DNA of 64,000 bases, taken from contig JAYPQK010000001.1 in NCBI GenBank assembly GCA_038131955.1, positions 248,001-312,000 on the forward strand. The letters run 5' to 3'. The stretch's first letter is position 1; every line of letters starts with the position of its first letter. The stretch comes from SHAN690 sp038131955 (GTDB lineage Bacteria > Bacteroidota > Bacteroidia > Flavobacteriales_G > Salibacteraceae). Under the pieces are notes generated by a model. That model ran no database searches and was not told the DNA's origin. It saw nothing but the letters and a program-made list of their open reading frames with translations. Shown here in pieces: positions 43,547-52,291 of this stretch. A program made the position numbers and the translations under genes.

Positions 43547-43678
43547 CAAGTATGGTTTCTGTTTGGGTTTAATTGTCTTGAATGGACTCCTTCTCAAAGG
43601 ACCCCAAAGGTCACAACAATTGCTGTGCACGCCTTTTATGGCACTCAAATAAAACACTGAGATTGCTCAGGTAAACGG

Positions 43679-44749
43679 TTAGACGCCGCCCATGCTGATG
43701 CGGCTCAATTTCTCGTAGTCTTCCACAACGATCGTCTTACCTTCATTTGAAATGAGGTTCTCGGATTTGAAATCAGAAAGGGTTCGGATCAAGGATTCAG
43801 TAGCGATACCGGCATATCCAGCGAGTTCTTCTCTTGAGATGGCTAGTTCGATCCTGTGACTTCCTTCATTTCCGTATTTGTCATACAGCGACTTTATCAC
43901 GGTGGCCACACGCTCCCGCACGTTACCGTAGGCGAGCTTCAACAGTCGCTCTTCCTGCTCCATGACCTTACGCGAGAGGATCTTGATGAAGTTGTTGGTG
44001 ACGCCGCGGTTGGTGTACATCAGTTTCTTGAACTCCTCGATTGGAATCAGGGCTACTTCCGAATCTTCAATGGCGGTAGCTTCTTCGGTGAACGCCGAGT
44101 TCTCTAGTAGGGCTAAATACCCCGGAAATTCTCCTGGTCCACAGAGTTGGGTAATGAACTCCTTGCCATAGTCGCTGCTTTTTGAAAGCTTGACCTTTCC
44201 TGTTTTCAGGTAATACAAGGCATGAGGATACTCCCCTTCGCGGTAGATGGTATCCTTCTTCTTAAAGGCTTTGGTATCGCGCTCGTTGATCAAGTCTTCA
44301 ATGGAGAGCTCACGTTCTACATCGCCCAAGTACTTTAGGACATCCTCATGATTATCCAATTGAGCCGGAGCTTTCAGATTCTCTGATTTCTTGAGGCGTA
44401 ACTCAATGGCGTCCAGTAGATCTGTCTCTTCGAATGGCTTGGTGAGATAATCATCTGCCCCCATATTCATGCCCTTGCGGAAATCACCTTTCTCAGATTT
44501 AGCCGTCAAGAAAATGAAGGGCACAGAAGACGTTTTTGGGTTGTTGTTGAGAATATGCAAAACGCCGTAACCATCTAGTTCCGGCATCATGATATCACAG
44601 ATGATCAGGTCAAACTCCTTTTCGTTAGCCAGACTCACGCCCACTTTTCCGTTCTCTGCGCTGTCCACATCATAGCCTGCGAGTTCCAGGATTTCGGTGG
44701 TATTCTCACGGACGTCTTGATTGTCCTCAATCAAAAGGATTCGATTCAT
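43679..44749 (-). CDS. Response regulator with CRP/FNR-type output (REC-cNMP-HTH)
   Basis: 356 residues. A receiver domain covers 1-120 with phosphoacceptor D52 (ICDIMMPELDG) and K104-type lysine in DDYLTKPFEE. A linker follows, then a cyclic-nucleotide-type sensor domain at ~150-260 (YREGEYPHALYYLKTGKVKL; LCGPGEFPGYLALL). A CRP-type helix-turn-helix covers ~275-345 (ISREELAGYAGIATESLIRTLSDFKSE). It has no FNR-like cysteine set. Its ATG overlaps by four bases with the truncated kinase upstream, so it once formed a two-component pair. This architecture is typical of low-oxygen regulators next to cbb3-oxidase genes in Flavobacteriia. Confidence 0.93.
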   Translation of the reverse strand: MNRILLIEDNQDVRENTTEILELAGYDVDSAENGKVGVSLANEKEFDLIICDIMMPELDGYGVLHILNNNPKTSSVPFIFLTAKSEKGDFRKGMNMGADDYLTKPFEETDLLDAIELRLKKSENLKAPAQLDNHEDVLKYLGDVERELSIEDLINERDTKAFKKKDTIYREGEYPHALYYLKTGKVKLSKSSDYGKEFITQLCGPGEFPGYLALLENSAFTEEATAIEDSEVALIPIEEFKKLMYTNRGVTNNFIKILSRKVMEQEERLLKLAYGNVRERVATVIKSLYDKYGNEGSHRIELAISREELAGYAGIATESLIRTLSDFKSENLISNEGKTIVVEDYEKLSRISMGGV

Positions 44750-45185
44750 GCGTGATCTTTGTTCGGTATGGCAATAACGAAAGTGGTTCCTTCATCGGGA
44801 ACATTTTCAAATGTAATAGTCCCATTCAGAAGATTCAGGTATTTGCTCACGATATTGAGTCCTAGTCCTGTGCTTTGGATATTGGTGGCATTCTTCGCGC
44901 GAAAGAACCTTCCGAACATGTTTTCTTGATCGTTATGTGGGATGCCGATGCCACGGTCGGTAACGCTGAAGACGAGTTCCTTCTGGGTAACCCTTACTCG
45001 CAGTTCAATGCGCTTTCCCTCACCGGAATACTTGATCGCGTTACTGAGTAGGTTGCTGCACATGATATCCAAGATCAGCTTTCTCAGGACCAGTTCTTCT
45101 TCATTCAGTTTATGTCCTCTGAACACCGGGAATTTGCCTTTTTTTTCACTTGCTCCAGGTACTCCTCCCAACGACCTTCAAATTC
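44746..45185 (-). pseudogene. Histidine-kinase remnant: ATPase domain only
   Basis: The C-terminal ~120 residues are a good HATPase_c domain (N box LLSNAIKYSGEGKR; G1 DRGIGIP; G2 TGLGLNIVSKY). No HisKA phosphoacceptor, PAS or membrane part is present. A further 16 codons of kinase-like sequence (EFEGRWEEYLEQVKKK) lie upstream in another frame, joined through an eight-A run (45139-45146), so a single-base slip also occurred there. Beyond about 45215 nothing resembles a kinase, and an unrelated divergent gene starts at 45280. The stop overlaps the regulator start (ATGA). Read as a deleted kinase gene; the TTG-started ORF might still be translated. Confidence 0.7.
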
Positions 45186-45279
45186 TGGCAGGCTGAACGA
45201 GCACTCAAGGCACTAAAGCACGCCTTAGTAAACCTTCTCTTGAGGGAATCCGTAACTTAGATGTTCAAACCATCTAACT

Positions 45280-46767
45280 ATGAGATCTGCTCTTTTCCTT
45301 GGTTCACTGCTTTGCCTTCTTCCTATAAGCTTCTTTGCTCAAGGTATTCAGACCTATGAAGGTCCGTTTGAGAATGGAGAGGCAATTTTCGAGTACACCG
45401 AAAAGGACATGCACGAGAAGATCATGAACGGGAAGTTCTCTTACACAGAAACCCGACACATCCAAACGCGAGGTGGTGAGCATGAAGTGTTGATCACAGG
45501 TAATTTCAAAGAGGACAAAAAACACTTGACTTGGGCGATCACGATCAAGCCGACGGACGCGACCACTGGTCTCACAGAAACCATCATTGGAAATTACTCG
45601 GATGGGGAGCGTTCAGGTCTTTGGACTCACCGGGTCGTGGACAACACCAGCAACGAAGAGATCAAGCTAGCGAAGGTGTCCTATATCAAGAATCACTTTC
45701 GCGGACCTTTTAGATTCAATTTCCAAGACAGCAATGCTGTGGACATGCTATCATTAGCCGTAAAAGGCACCTTTGATAATGAAGGATTGACGCATGGGAC
45801 CTGGATCCTAAAGTACACCAACGGTGTGGGCACGCATTTCCGAGATAGTCTGATCTACGTCCATGGAGTCCTGGGCTATCGAAAACGCCTAAATTCCACA
45901 GAGGCCACTGTGATTGAAGAAATGGATGAACTAGCGCTGGCCAATTCGTTTTTCGTAAACATGAACAAGGCAGACTCCTTCTCTGTGTTGGAAGGAGAGA
46001 AGTACGGCCTTCGAGCTACGAAGATGGATCACCCGATCTTGAAACCTCTGTTCACGACGTGGATGAACCTCTCTGCCAATGAGATCGGCAATGCATACAA
46101 CGCTCCTCTTCCTCTCGTGTATTTCAAGCGAGGAGAAACTAGAAATCCTGGCCTTCTATATAATACCATGAAGATCATCCCTTGGAAGGATACGCCAAAG
46201 GGCAAAAAGGAATACGAAGAGAAACTAGCCCAACAGCAAGCCTACGATACAAAGATCGGTGTAGCCGACTTCCAATTTCAGCAGAAGAACTACCGACAAG
46301 CTAACCAACTCTATCGTGAAGCAGTTGAGATCAAACCGGAGCCCTACGCCCAAGACCAGATCAAGAAAGTGGAGGAATTCATCCGCTTGGAAAAAGAGAA
46401 GCAGCAGCTTCTAACTGCGGTCTCGAGTAGAGAAGAGCTCTGGAAGGGCAATAACACCATGTTGGAAGCTGAAAGCTATTATGGCAAGAAGGGCAAGTTG
46501 TATGAGGCGAGCCAGCGCGCTCTAATAAAAATGAAGCAGGACCTCCTCTCAGAGTACAGAGATACCCGCACTCTTTTGATCCAAGAACGCACCGAGGAGT
46601 TGACCAACGATCAGTTGGAAGAGTATCAAGCAAGGCTGGATGAAGCCATCGCTTTTCAAGAATTGATCAAAAAGATCTCCAAACGAGAAGACACTAAGGA
46701 TTTGGAAAAAGAACTGAAGAAGATGGAAGATCCTTCAGCCATCATCACTCGCATCAAGCAGGAATAA
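45280..46767 (+). CDS. Exported protein with MORN-like and helical repeat regions, function unknown
   Basis: 495 residues. Signal peptide ~1-20 ending FAQ. Residues ~35-230 contain short strand repeats of the form YSDGERSGLWTHRV and DNEGLTHGTWILKY, similar to MORN/toast-rack repeats. Residues ~310-390 contain a TPR-like helical pair (DFQFQQKNYRQANQLYREAVE) followed by a long charged coiled coil to the C-terminus. Not recognised as a named family. It stands between two remnants (truncated kinase and truncated ATPase) and may have been inserted there. Its last 33 bases overlap the ATPase remnant on the other strand. Confidence 0.8.
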   Translation: MRSALFLGSLLCLLPISFFAQGIQTYEGPFENGEAIFEYTEKDMHEKIMNGKFSYTETRHIQTRGGEHEVLITGNFKEDKKHLTWAITIKPTDATTGLTETIIGNYSDGERSGLWTHRVVDNTSNEEIKLAKVSYIKNHFRGPFRFNFQDSNAVDMLSLAVKGTFDNEGLTHGTWILKYTNGVGTHFRDSLIYVHGVLGYRKRLNSTEATVIEEMDELALANSFFVNMNKADSFSVLEGEKYGLRATKMDHPILKPLFTTWMNLSANEIGNAYNAPLPLVYFKRGETRNPGLLYNTMKIIPWKDTPKGKKEYEEKLAQQQAYDTKIGVADFQFQQKNYRQANQLYREAVEIKPEPYAQDQIKKVEEFIRLEKEKQQLLTAVSSREELWKGNNTMLEAESYYGKKGKLYEASQRALIKMKQDLLSEYRDTRTLLIQERTEELTNDQLEEYQARLDEAIAFQELIKKISKREDTKDLEKELKKMEDPSAIITRIKQE

Positions 46768-47070
46768 AAAAGGGGGCCCGAAGCACCCTGAATCATTTCT
46801 GTTTCTAACATTCAATTCCGTGAAATCGATGAATTGCCGCTTGCCCTCTTCGAATTCCAGAAAATCCTTGTTTGCGTGGTTGGACTTTACGGTCGGCCCA
46901 AGGGTTTCCGGCTCAATATCATAATACGAAATCAGCCCGGTGTCATTGAGCATGGTATACACTGCCTTGCAGCCATGACAGCAAAAGTCATGTCCGTCGT
47001 GAAGGATGTGCTCTTCCACACAGTCCTCACCGCAGTGATAACAGCTAGTTTTTTGTTTGGGTTGCTCCAT
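46735..47070 (-). pseudogene. N-terminal remnant of a CcoI/FixI-type copper P-type ATPase
   Basis: The first ~85 residues match the metal-binding start of CcoI/FixI ATPases: CYHCG (C10, C13), C17, DFCCHGCKAVY (C30, C31, C34), LNDTGLISYYDIEPET and FLEFEEGKRQFIDFTE. After that the match stops and 26 unrelated residues lead to a stop codon. The expected next block with SSC, the membrane helices and the DKTGT phosphorylation site are all absent from the window. The break lies near 46815, just beyond the end of the plus-strand gene. CcoI loads copper into cbb3 oxidase. A small free-standing copper-binding protein is the alternative reading. Confidence 0.75.
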
Positions 47071-47147
47071 AGAAAAGCGAGGCTACAAAAGTGCCTCGCT
47101 CATTGAATGTAAGATATGACGTTCGTCAGTTCGCGCTTTGAACGCGA

Positions 47148-48638
47148 TCAATGACGTACGGTAAACTTTCGCAAATAGCTTCCGCCATCTGTGTCGACCT
47201 TCATTAGGCAGACTCCGGCAGCAAGATCCTCAGTTGAGACAACTATGCTCGTTGCGTTCACTTGACCTTGGATCACCAAGTTTCCGAGTAGATCAATGAC
47301 GATATACTCCGTAATCAATTCGTTGCTAGCAAGCGTTACGCGATCATTTGCCGGATTGGGGAACATCTTGAATCCTCCGTCTACCGGGCCACCGATTCCT
47401 GTCAACTCAACAGCAAATACCGCTGAGGTATCACAACCATTGGCGTCGGTTACAACAACGGTGTACTCACCAGCATCCAAGTTTCCGATGTCTTGAGAAA
47501 CGGCAGTGAAACCATTCGGTCCAGTCCATGAGTACGTGTAAGTACCTGTTCCACCTGAAACGGTTATGTCTATTGCGCCATCCGCACCCAGATTCACTCC
47601 TTGCACCGCCCCGGCAATGGAAACCGGATTCGGCTCGTTGATCTCCACGGTCACCTCATAGGTTCCGGTATCATTGTCTGAAATGGTCACCACATAGGTG
47701 CCGGCACAAAGTCCTGATTGGGTTGCTCCAGACCCGCCACCTGGCCACGCGTAAGTGTAAGGAGGTAGTCCGCCAACCGCAGAAACGGTAGCCGAACCGT
47801 CGCATGCTCCGGCACACGATGCCGATGACTCATTCTCCACAAAACCGAGAACCTGAGCGCCGATAACGAACTCAGCGGCAAGAATGTCTCCCCCTGCAGC
47901 ATTCGCCTGGGCACTTAGCACCGGCCATTGCTCGCCATTGGCGATCCAACGGTAGGTGTGTTCGGTAGAAACACTATCCAAAAACACCGACCAACCGATG
48001 AATGGAAGCTTGGTCCAAACGGTATCCTGATTATCAGCACGATAATATTGTCGAATGGTAGTGAAGTTTCCTCCAGGAGTTGAAATATCGCCGTAGGCAT
48101 CCACCAAACTCGTGGCTACTACGATGCGCTTCAGTCGAGCTGAATCGCAGAAAGCGATGCCGAACTCCATGCAACTGACCGTCGTGTCGAAGATGGCCGT
48201 GTCAACGAAGGATGAGTTGAACGTAGATGGAAACTCGATCTGAGTGGAATTCGGGTTGAAGTCGGCGATAATATTGATCGGAAGGCCAAAACCCGCTCCG
48301 GCAAATCCGTCCACCACCAAGGCTGAACTGCTGGATTGGAAGAAGAGCGTATCACTCTGTCGCTCGATGGCGAGATCCGCATTCGGGAACTGCGCTCCGC
48401 TGGCAGTCGTAGCAGGATCTACGAAGCTTAATGTATTGATGTTACTCAACGACATGGTCGAAAAATCCCATGTCTGCATGCCCGTGCCTCCAACATTGAG
48501 TCCGGTAGGAGGTGCGTTGTCGTATCCTACGACGATGCTATCCCCGGCCTGACCGTAGTCGGCTTGGGTAACTGTGATCTGCGCGCTGAGCGCAGTAGAA
48601 AATACAAGTGCGAGTGCAAGGAGTAATGATTGTTTCAT
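47148..48638 (-). CDS. Secreted protein with SprB-type repeats and T9SS sorting domain
   Basis: 496 residues from the ATG at 48638 with signal peptide (LALALVFSTALSAQ). An N-terminal strand-rich domain of ~210 residues is followed by two SprB-like repeats at about 270-420 (SASCAGACDGSATVSAVGGLPPYTYAW; GADGAIDITVSGGTGTYTYSW), each about 75 residues. A T9SS type A domain ends the protein (FKMFPNPANDRVTL; LLGNLVIQGQV). SprB repeats occur in surface adhesins that gliding machinery moves. This is a small relative, perhaps a surface adhesin or matrix protein. Confidence 0.87.
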   Translation of the reverse strand: MKQSLLLALALVFSTALSAQITVTQADYGQAGDSIVVGYDNAPPTGLNVGGTGMQTWDFSTMSLSNINTLSFVDPATTASGAQFPNADLAIERQSDTLFFQSSSSALVVDGFAGAGFGLPINIIADFNPNSTQIEFPSTFNSSFVDTAIFDTTVSCMEFGIAFCDSARLKRIVVATSLVDAYGDISTPGGNFTTIRQYYRADNQDTVWTKLPFIGWSVFLDSVSTEHTYRWIANGEQWPVLSAQANAAGGDILAAEFVIGAQVLGFVENESSASCAGACDGSATVSAVGGLPPYTYAWPGGGSGATQSGLCAGTYVVTISDNDTGTYEVTVEINEPNPVSIAGAVQGVNLGADGAIDITVSGGTGTYTYSWTGPNGFTAVSQDIGNLDAGEYTVVVTDANGCDTSAVFAVELTGIGGPVDGGFKMFPNPANDRVTLASNELITEYIVIDLLGNLVIQGQVNATSIVVSTEDLAAGVCLMKVDTDGGSYLRKFTVRH

Positions 48639-48733
48639 AAGATGGCTTTGTAACGTGTAAAGGTATAGACGAAACTCGTACACATAAGGTTTATTCAAGA
48701 AAGTCAGAAAGAACACATGCACCTAAATGATGA

Positions 48734-48741
48734 TACCTTTG
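48734..48741 (+). promoter_or_regulatory. -7 promoter element abutting rbfA
   Basis: TACCTTTG, an exact TAnnTTTG match, ends only four bases before the rbfA ATG, predicting a leaderless or nearly leaderless message. Confidence 0.4.
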
Positions 48742-48745
48742 TGGT

Positions 48746-49087
48746 ATGGAAAGCGTACGTCAGCAAAAGGTTTCTCGATTGATTCAGAAAGAGTTGAGTG
48801 GGATATTTCAATCTCAGTTCAAACATCTGGCACACGGAAGTATGGTGTCGATCACTGTGGTCAGGATCACTCCCGACCTAAGTTTTGCACGCGTTTACCT
48901 CAGCGTCTTTCCCGCCAATAAGCCGAAAGAAGTGGTAGACGCCTACAATGAGCATCTGAACGAGATCAGCCATTCGCTCTACCAAAAGATCCGCAATCAG
49001 TTTCGCAAGATGCCTGAGATCCGATTCTATCATGACGACTCTCTTGACTACGCCGCTCGTATCGACGACATCCTAAGCAACGATTAG
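48746..49087 (+). CDS. rbfA: 30S ribosome-binding factor A
   Basis: 113 residues. Needed for late 30S subunit maturation and 16S 5'-end processing. It matches RbfA throughout (ESVRQQKVSRLIQKELSGIF; ITVVRITPDLSFARVYLSVF; KMPEIRFYHDDSLDYAARID). The stop TAG shares its last base with the GTG start of the next gene (TAGTG), so the permease is translationally coupled. Confidence 0.95.
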   Translation: MESVRQQKVSRLIQKELSGIFQSQFKHLAHGSMVSITVVRITPDLSFARVYLSVFPANKPKEVVDAYNEHLNEISHSLYQKIRNQFRKMPEIRFYHDDSLDYAARIDDILSND

Positions 49088-50316
49088 TGAACCTTCCTCT
49101 TTCCATCGCACGACGCTACCTCTTCTCGCGAGGGAATCGAAATGTCATTAACATCATCTCAGGCATTGCCGCTACCGGTGTGGCCATCGGCAGTTTGGCC
49201 ATGATCATTGTACTCAGTGCCTTCAACGGGCTGGAGTCTCTGGTATCAGACCTTTACACCACCATCGACCCGGATATCCGAGTCAGTCTGGAAAGGGGCA
49301 AGACCCTTGCGCTGGATACCATTGACTTTTCAAGCATTGCTGAGGATATAGACGTGGAGGCCGCAGCGCCTGTGCTAGAAGAAACCGCCTTTCTCCAATA
49401 CGGAGATCACCAGACAATCGTCACGCTTCGCGGTATTCCCGAGCCTTATCTGCCCTACTTACACCTGAGCGACTTTGTCATCGAAGGCACGCATGGCTTG
49501 AGCGAGCAAGGCTTCCCCAGAGCGATGATGGGGTACGGCATCGCCGACAACCTCGGCTTGTTTATCAGCGATGGCTACGAAGGGGTGAAGGTCTACGCAG
49601 CCAAGCGCGACGCCCCTGCCAATGCTATGCTTCCGGAAAGTCGGTTCGTTCAAAAGCGAATCGTCGCAAAAGGGATCGTGGCTCTGAATCCAGAGTTCGA
49701 CTTCAAGTACTTCTACACCCCGTTTGATTTTGCCGCCGAACTCCTCCAGCACGAGGGGCGCGCATCCTTCATTGACATCACCTTGAAGCCTGGTGTGGAC
49801 GCGAAGCGTTTCAAAGAAGAGCTATCGGAAAAACTGGGCGATGGCTATGATGTGAAGACGCGCATTGAATTGAATGATGTCATCTTCAAGACCAACGCGA
49901 CCGAAAAGTGGGTCACCTTCTTCATCCTGAGCTTCATCTTGGTGGTAGCCACATTCAATCTGATCGGCAGCCTGACCATGCTGATCATTGACAAGAAAAA
50001 GGACATCTCATTGCTCCGTTCCATCGGGCAAACGGTGAAGGATGTTCAGCGCGTCTTTTTATTCGAAGGTTTACTCATCACTGCCGTTGGTGCAGCCTTG
50101 GGTGTCGGTCTCGGAATCATACTCGTATTGGTTCAATACTACATCGGATTCTTCCCCCTTCAAGGTGGTTTGGTCGAGTACTATCCGGTAGAGCTTGAAT
50201 TGTCTGATGTGCTCGCTGTGCTAGGCGTGGTATTCCTGATCGGACTGATCGCCAGTCTTATTCCCGTACGGGTCTTGCTGAATCATCGACGACTTCAGGT
50301 CATCGTATCCTCGTAG
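49087..50316 (+). CDS. ABC transporter permease of the LolC/LolE type
   Basis: 409 residues. A membrane helix sits near the N-terminus (IISGIAATGVAIGSLAMIIVL), a large periplasmic MacB-like domain covers ~45-270, and three C-terminal helices complete the FtsX-like fold (FILSFILVVATFNLIGSLTML; LLITAVGAALGVGLGIILVL). Family members extract lipoproteins from the inner membrane for LolA. The ATPase partner is not in the window. GTG start coupled to rbfA. Its 3' end overlaps dus on the other strand by 22 bases. Confidence 0.92.
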   Translation: MNLPLSIARRYLFSRGNRNVINIISGIAATGVAIGSLAMIIVLSAFNGLESLVSDLYTTIDPDIRVSLERGKTLALDTIDFSSIAEDIDVEAAAPVLEETAFLQYGDHQTIVTLRGIPEPYLPYLHLSDFVIEGTHGLSEQGFPRAMMGYGIADNLGLFISDGYEGVKVYAAKRDAPANAMLPESRFVQKRIVAKGIVALNPEFDFKYFYTPFDFAAELLQHEGRASFIDITLKPGVDAKRFKEELSEKLGDGYDVKTRIELNDVIFKTNATEKWVTFFILSFILVVATFNLIGSLTMLIIDKKKDISLLRSIGQTVKDVQRVFLFEGLLITAVGAALGVGLGIILVLVQYYIGFFPLQGGLVEYYPVELELSDVLAVLGVVFLIGLIASLIPVRVLLNHRRLQVIVSS

Positions 50317-51284
50317 ACATCCGTGATCGAATCGAGGATCTCAAACAAGACGCTGGGGTCCATCTCTGTAACCAAATGCATCCTGGTCTGCTTAAAGTGC
50401 GGAATCCCCTTGAAGTAATTCGCGTAGTGTCGGCGCATTTCCAACACACCCAAGGTGTCCCCTTTCCATTTGATCGAGCGCTCAAGGTGCTCCTTGGCTA
50501 CGGCTGCGCGCTGCTCTAGCGTCGGCGGAGCGAGATGCTCACCGGTCTTCATGAAGTGTTTGATCTCGTTGAACACCCAAGGGTATCCAATAGCTGCACG
50601 ACCGATCATGACGCCATCCACGCCATAGCGTTCCCGCATTTCTATGGCCTTCTCGGGGGAGTCGACATCACCGTTTCCGAAGATCGGGATCTGGATGCGT
50701 GGGTTGTTCTTCACCTCACCGATCAAGGTCCAGTCCGCCACACCTTTGTACATCTGTACCCGCGTGCGCCCATGGATCGAGAGGGCTTTGATGCCTACAT
50801 CTTGTAGTCGTTCGGCCACTTCAACGATGTGCTTTGAACTATCGTCCCATCCCAAGCGGGTCTTGACCGTCACCGGGAGGCTGGTACTTTCCACGATAGC
50901 TTTGGTAAGGCGCACCATTTTCGGGATATCTCTCAAGATCCCTGCGCCCGCATCCTTGCACACCACCTTCTTGACCGGGCAACCAAAATTGATGTCCAAC
51001 ACATCCGGATTCGTTTGCTCCACGATCCGGGCGGACTCGCGCATGGGCTCCTCATCCCCTCCGAAGATCTGGATACCGATAGGCCGTTCATCTTCATAGA
51101 TGTCTAGCTTCTGCACGCTCTTGGCGGCGTCGCGTATCAAACCTTCCGAACTGATGAACTCAGTGTACATTATATCAGCACCATGGCGTTTGCACAAGGC
51201 ACGAAAGGGCGGGTCACTCACATCTTCCATCGGAGCCAGGAGCAACGGAAAGTCGCCGAGTTCTATGTCACCTATCTTCACCAT
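50295..51284 (-). CDS. dus: tRNA-dihydrouridine synthase
   Basis: 329 residues from the ATG at 51284, which starts the natural N-terminus MVKIGDIELGDFPLLLAPM. FMN-dependent reduction of uridines in tRNA D-loops. DINFGCPVKKVVCKDAGAG carries the catalytic cysteine (CPVKK...C pattern), and SIHGRTRVQMYKG and IFGNGDVDSPEKA are FMN/phosphate-binding blocks. DusB-like by overall length. The longer open frame to 51494 is not protein-like. Confidence 0.95.
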   Translation of the reverse strand: MVKIGDIELGDFPLLLAPMEDVSDPPFRALCKRHGADIMYTEFISSEGLIRDAAKSVQKLDIYEDERPIGIQIFGGDEEPMRESARIVEQTNPDVLDINFGCPVKKVVCKDAGAGILRDIPKMVRLTKAIVESTSLPVTVKTRLGWDDSSKHIVEVAERLQDVGIKALSIHGRTRVQMYKGVADWTLIGEVKNNPRIQIPIFGNGDVDSPEKAIEMRERYGVDGVMIGRAAIGYPWVFNEIKHFMKTGEHLAPPTLEQRAAVAKEHLERSIKWKGDTLGVLEMRRHYANYFKGIPHFKQTRMHLVTEMDPSVLFEILDSITDVYEDTMT

Positions 51285-51321
51285 TTTTGAGGCTGCAAAG
51301 TTACAATGCAATCCACTGAGC

Positions 51322-52233
51322 ATGCGACAACTCCTTAAAGAGTCCCATCCGTTGATCCAAATGCTGGTGCTGATCTTGGTCGGAATCCTTGCCATGTCTG
51401 CCCTAGCTGGACTTTTCACCCTGGTCTTGATCCTCGTGGGTGTGGACCCCAACTTCGTGCAATACCCACAGCACATCGTTGACCCATATGGCATTGAAGC
51501 ATACAGCTTAAAGGTCTATCAGCTTATTCAAGCGATCGGGTTGTTCATTATTCCCTATGTGCTTTATCGCAAATGGATGGGGCAGTCAAGCTATAGTCTT
51601 TCCTTGTCTAGTACGCAGGTAAGACCCTTGGTCATCTTTGCGATGGTCGTATTGAGTTCCTTGCCGTTGGTGAATTATTTAGCCGAATGGAATGCCTCAC
51701 TCCCCTTTCCTGGTTCCATTCAGGATTGGATCGAAGGTCGAGAGCAAGCCGCAGAGGCGCTTTTAGAGTTATTTCTTCGAATGGACACCCCATTCGACCT
51801 TATGGTGAACTTCTTATTGATCGCGGTGGTCACAGCTTTTGCCGAAGAATTCTTTTTCCGCGGAACACTGCAGCCGATCATACTTCGGTTGATCCCGAAC
51901 GTCCATGTGGCGATCTGGTTGACGGCCTTCTTATTCTCTTTTTTCCACTTGCAATTCCTCGGCTTCTTTCCTAGGATGCTTCTAGGATCTGTGTTTGGCT
52001 ATGCTGCACATTGGACGGGTTCACTCGCACTTCCCATCGCAGGGCATTTGGTCAACAATGGCGTTGCTGTACTTCTGACGTATCTTATCGGAATCGAGAC
52101 ATTAAGCGAGGAGGCAGAGACCCTAGGTGCCAATGAAGGCGAGTGGACTGTTGCTCTGTTGAGTGGGGTCATCCTTTTAGTGGGCATGTGGTCGGTTTAT
52201 CGACAAAGGAGCGCTGGCGCAAGGCAGGAATAA
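51322..52233 (+). CDS. CPBP-family intramembrane metalloprotease (CAAX-like)
   Basis: 303 residues from the ATG at 51322. About eight membrane helices. The family motifs are EEFFFRG (EExxxR), FFHLQFLGFFPRML (FxxxH) and GHLVNNGVAVLL (HxxxN). It cleaves substrates within the membrane; the substrates are unknown. It is divergent from dus with 37 bases between starts. The open frame further upstream lies inside dus and is a shadow. Confidence 0.92.
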   Translation: MRQLLKESHPLIQMLVLILVGILAMSALAGLFTLVLILVGVDPNFVQYPQHIVDPYGIEAYSLKVYQLIQAIGLFIIPYVLYRKWMGQSSYSLSLSSTQVRPLVIFAMVVLSSLPLVNYLAEWNASLPFPGSIQDWIEGREQAAEALLELFLRMDTPFDLMVNFLLIAVVTAFAEEFFFRGTLQPIILRLIPNVHVAIWLTAFLFSFFHLQFLGFFPRMLLGSVFGYAAHWTGSLALPIAGHLVNNGVAVLLTYLIGIETLSEEAETLGANEGEWTVALLSGVILLVGMWSVYRQRSAGARQE

Positions 52234-52264
52234 AAAAGCCCCTCTACGAAACGCAGAAGGGCTC
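52232..52264 (-). terminator. Hairpin terminator of the ExbB/ExbD operon
   Basis: AGCCC (52237-52241) pairs with GGGCT (52259-52263), with additional weak pairs inside. On the minus strand it is followed by seven T. It is placed just beyond the last exbD gene and between two convergent units. Confidence 0.6.
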
Positions 52265-52291
52265 CAAATCCAAATGATGTGGTTGTGAATA

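Noticed and set aside
44746..45185. Programmed frameshift at the A8 run making a full kinase
   Set aside because: Even with the shift only about 25 more codons fit before a stop; the HisKA and sensor parts are absent.
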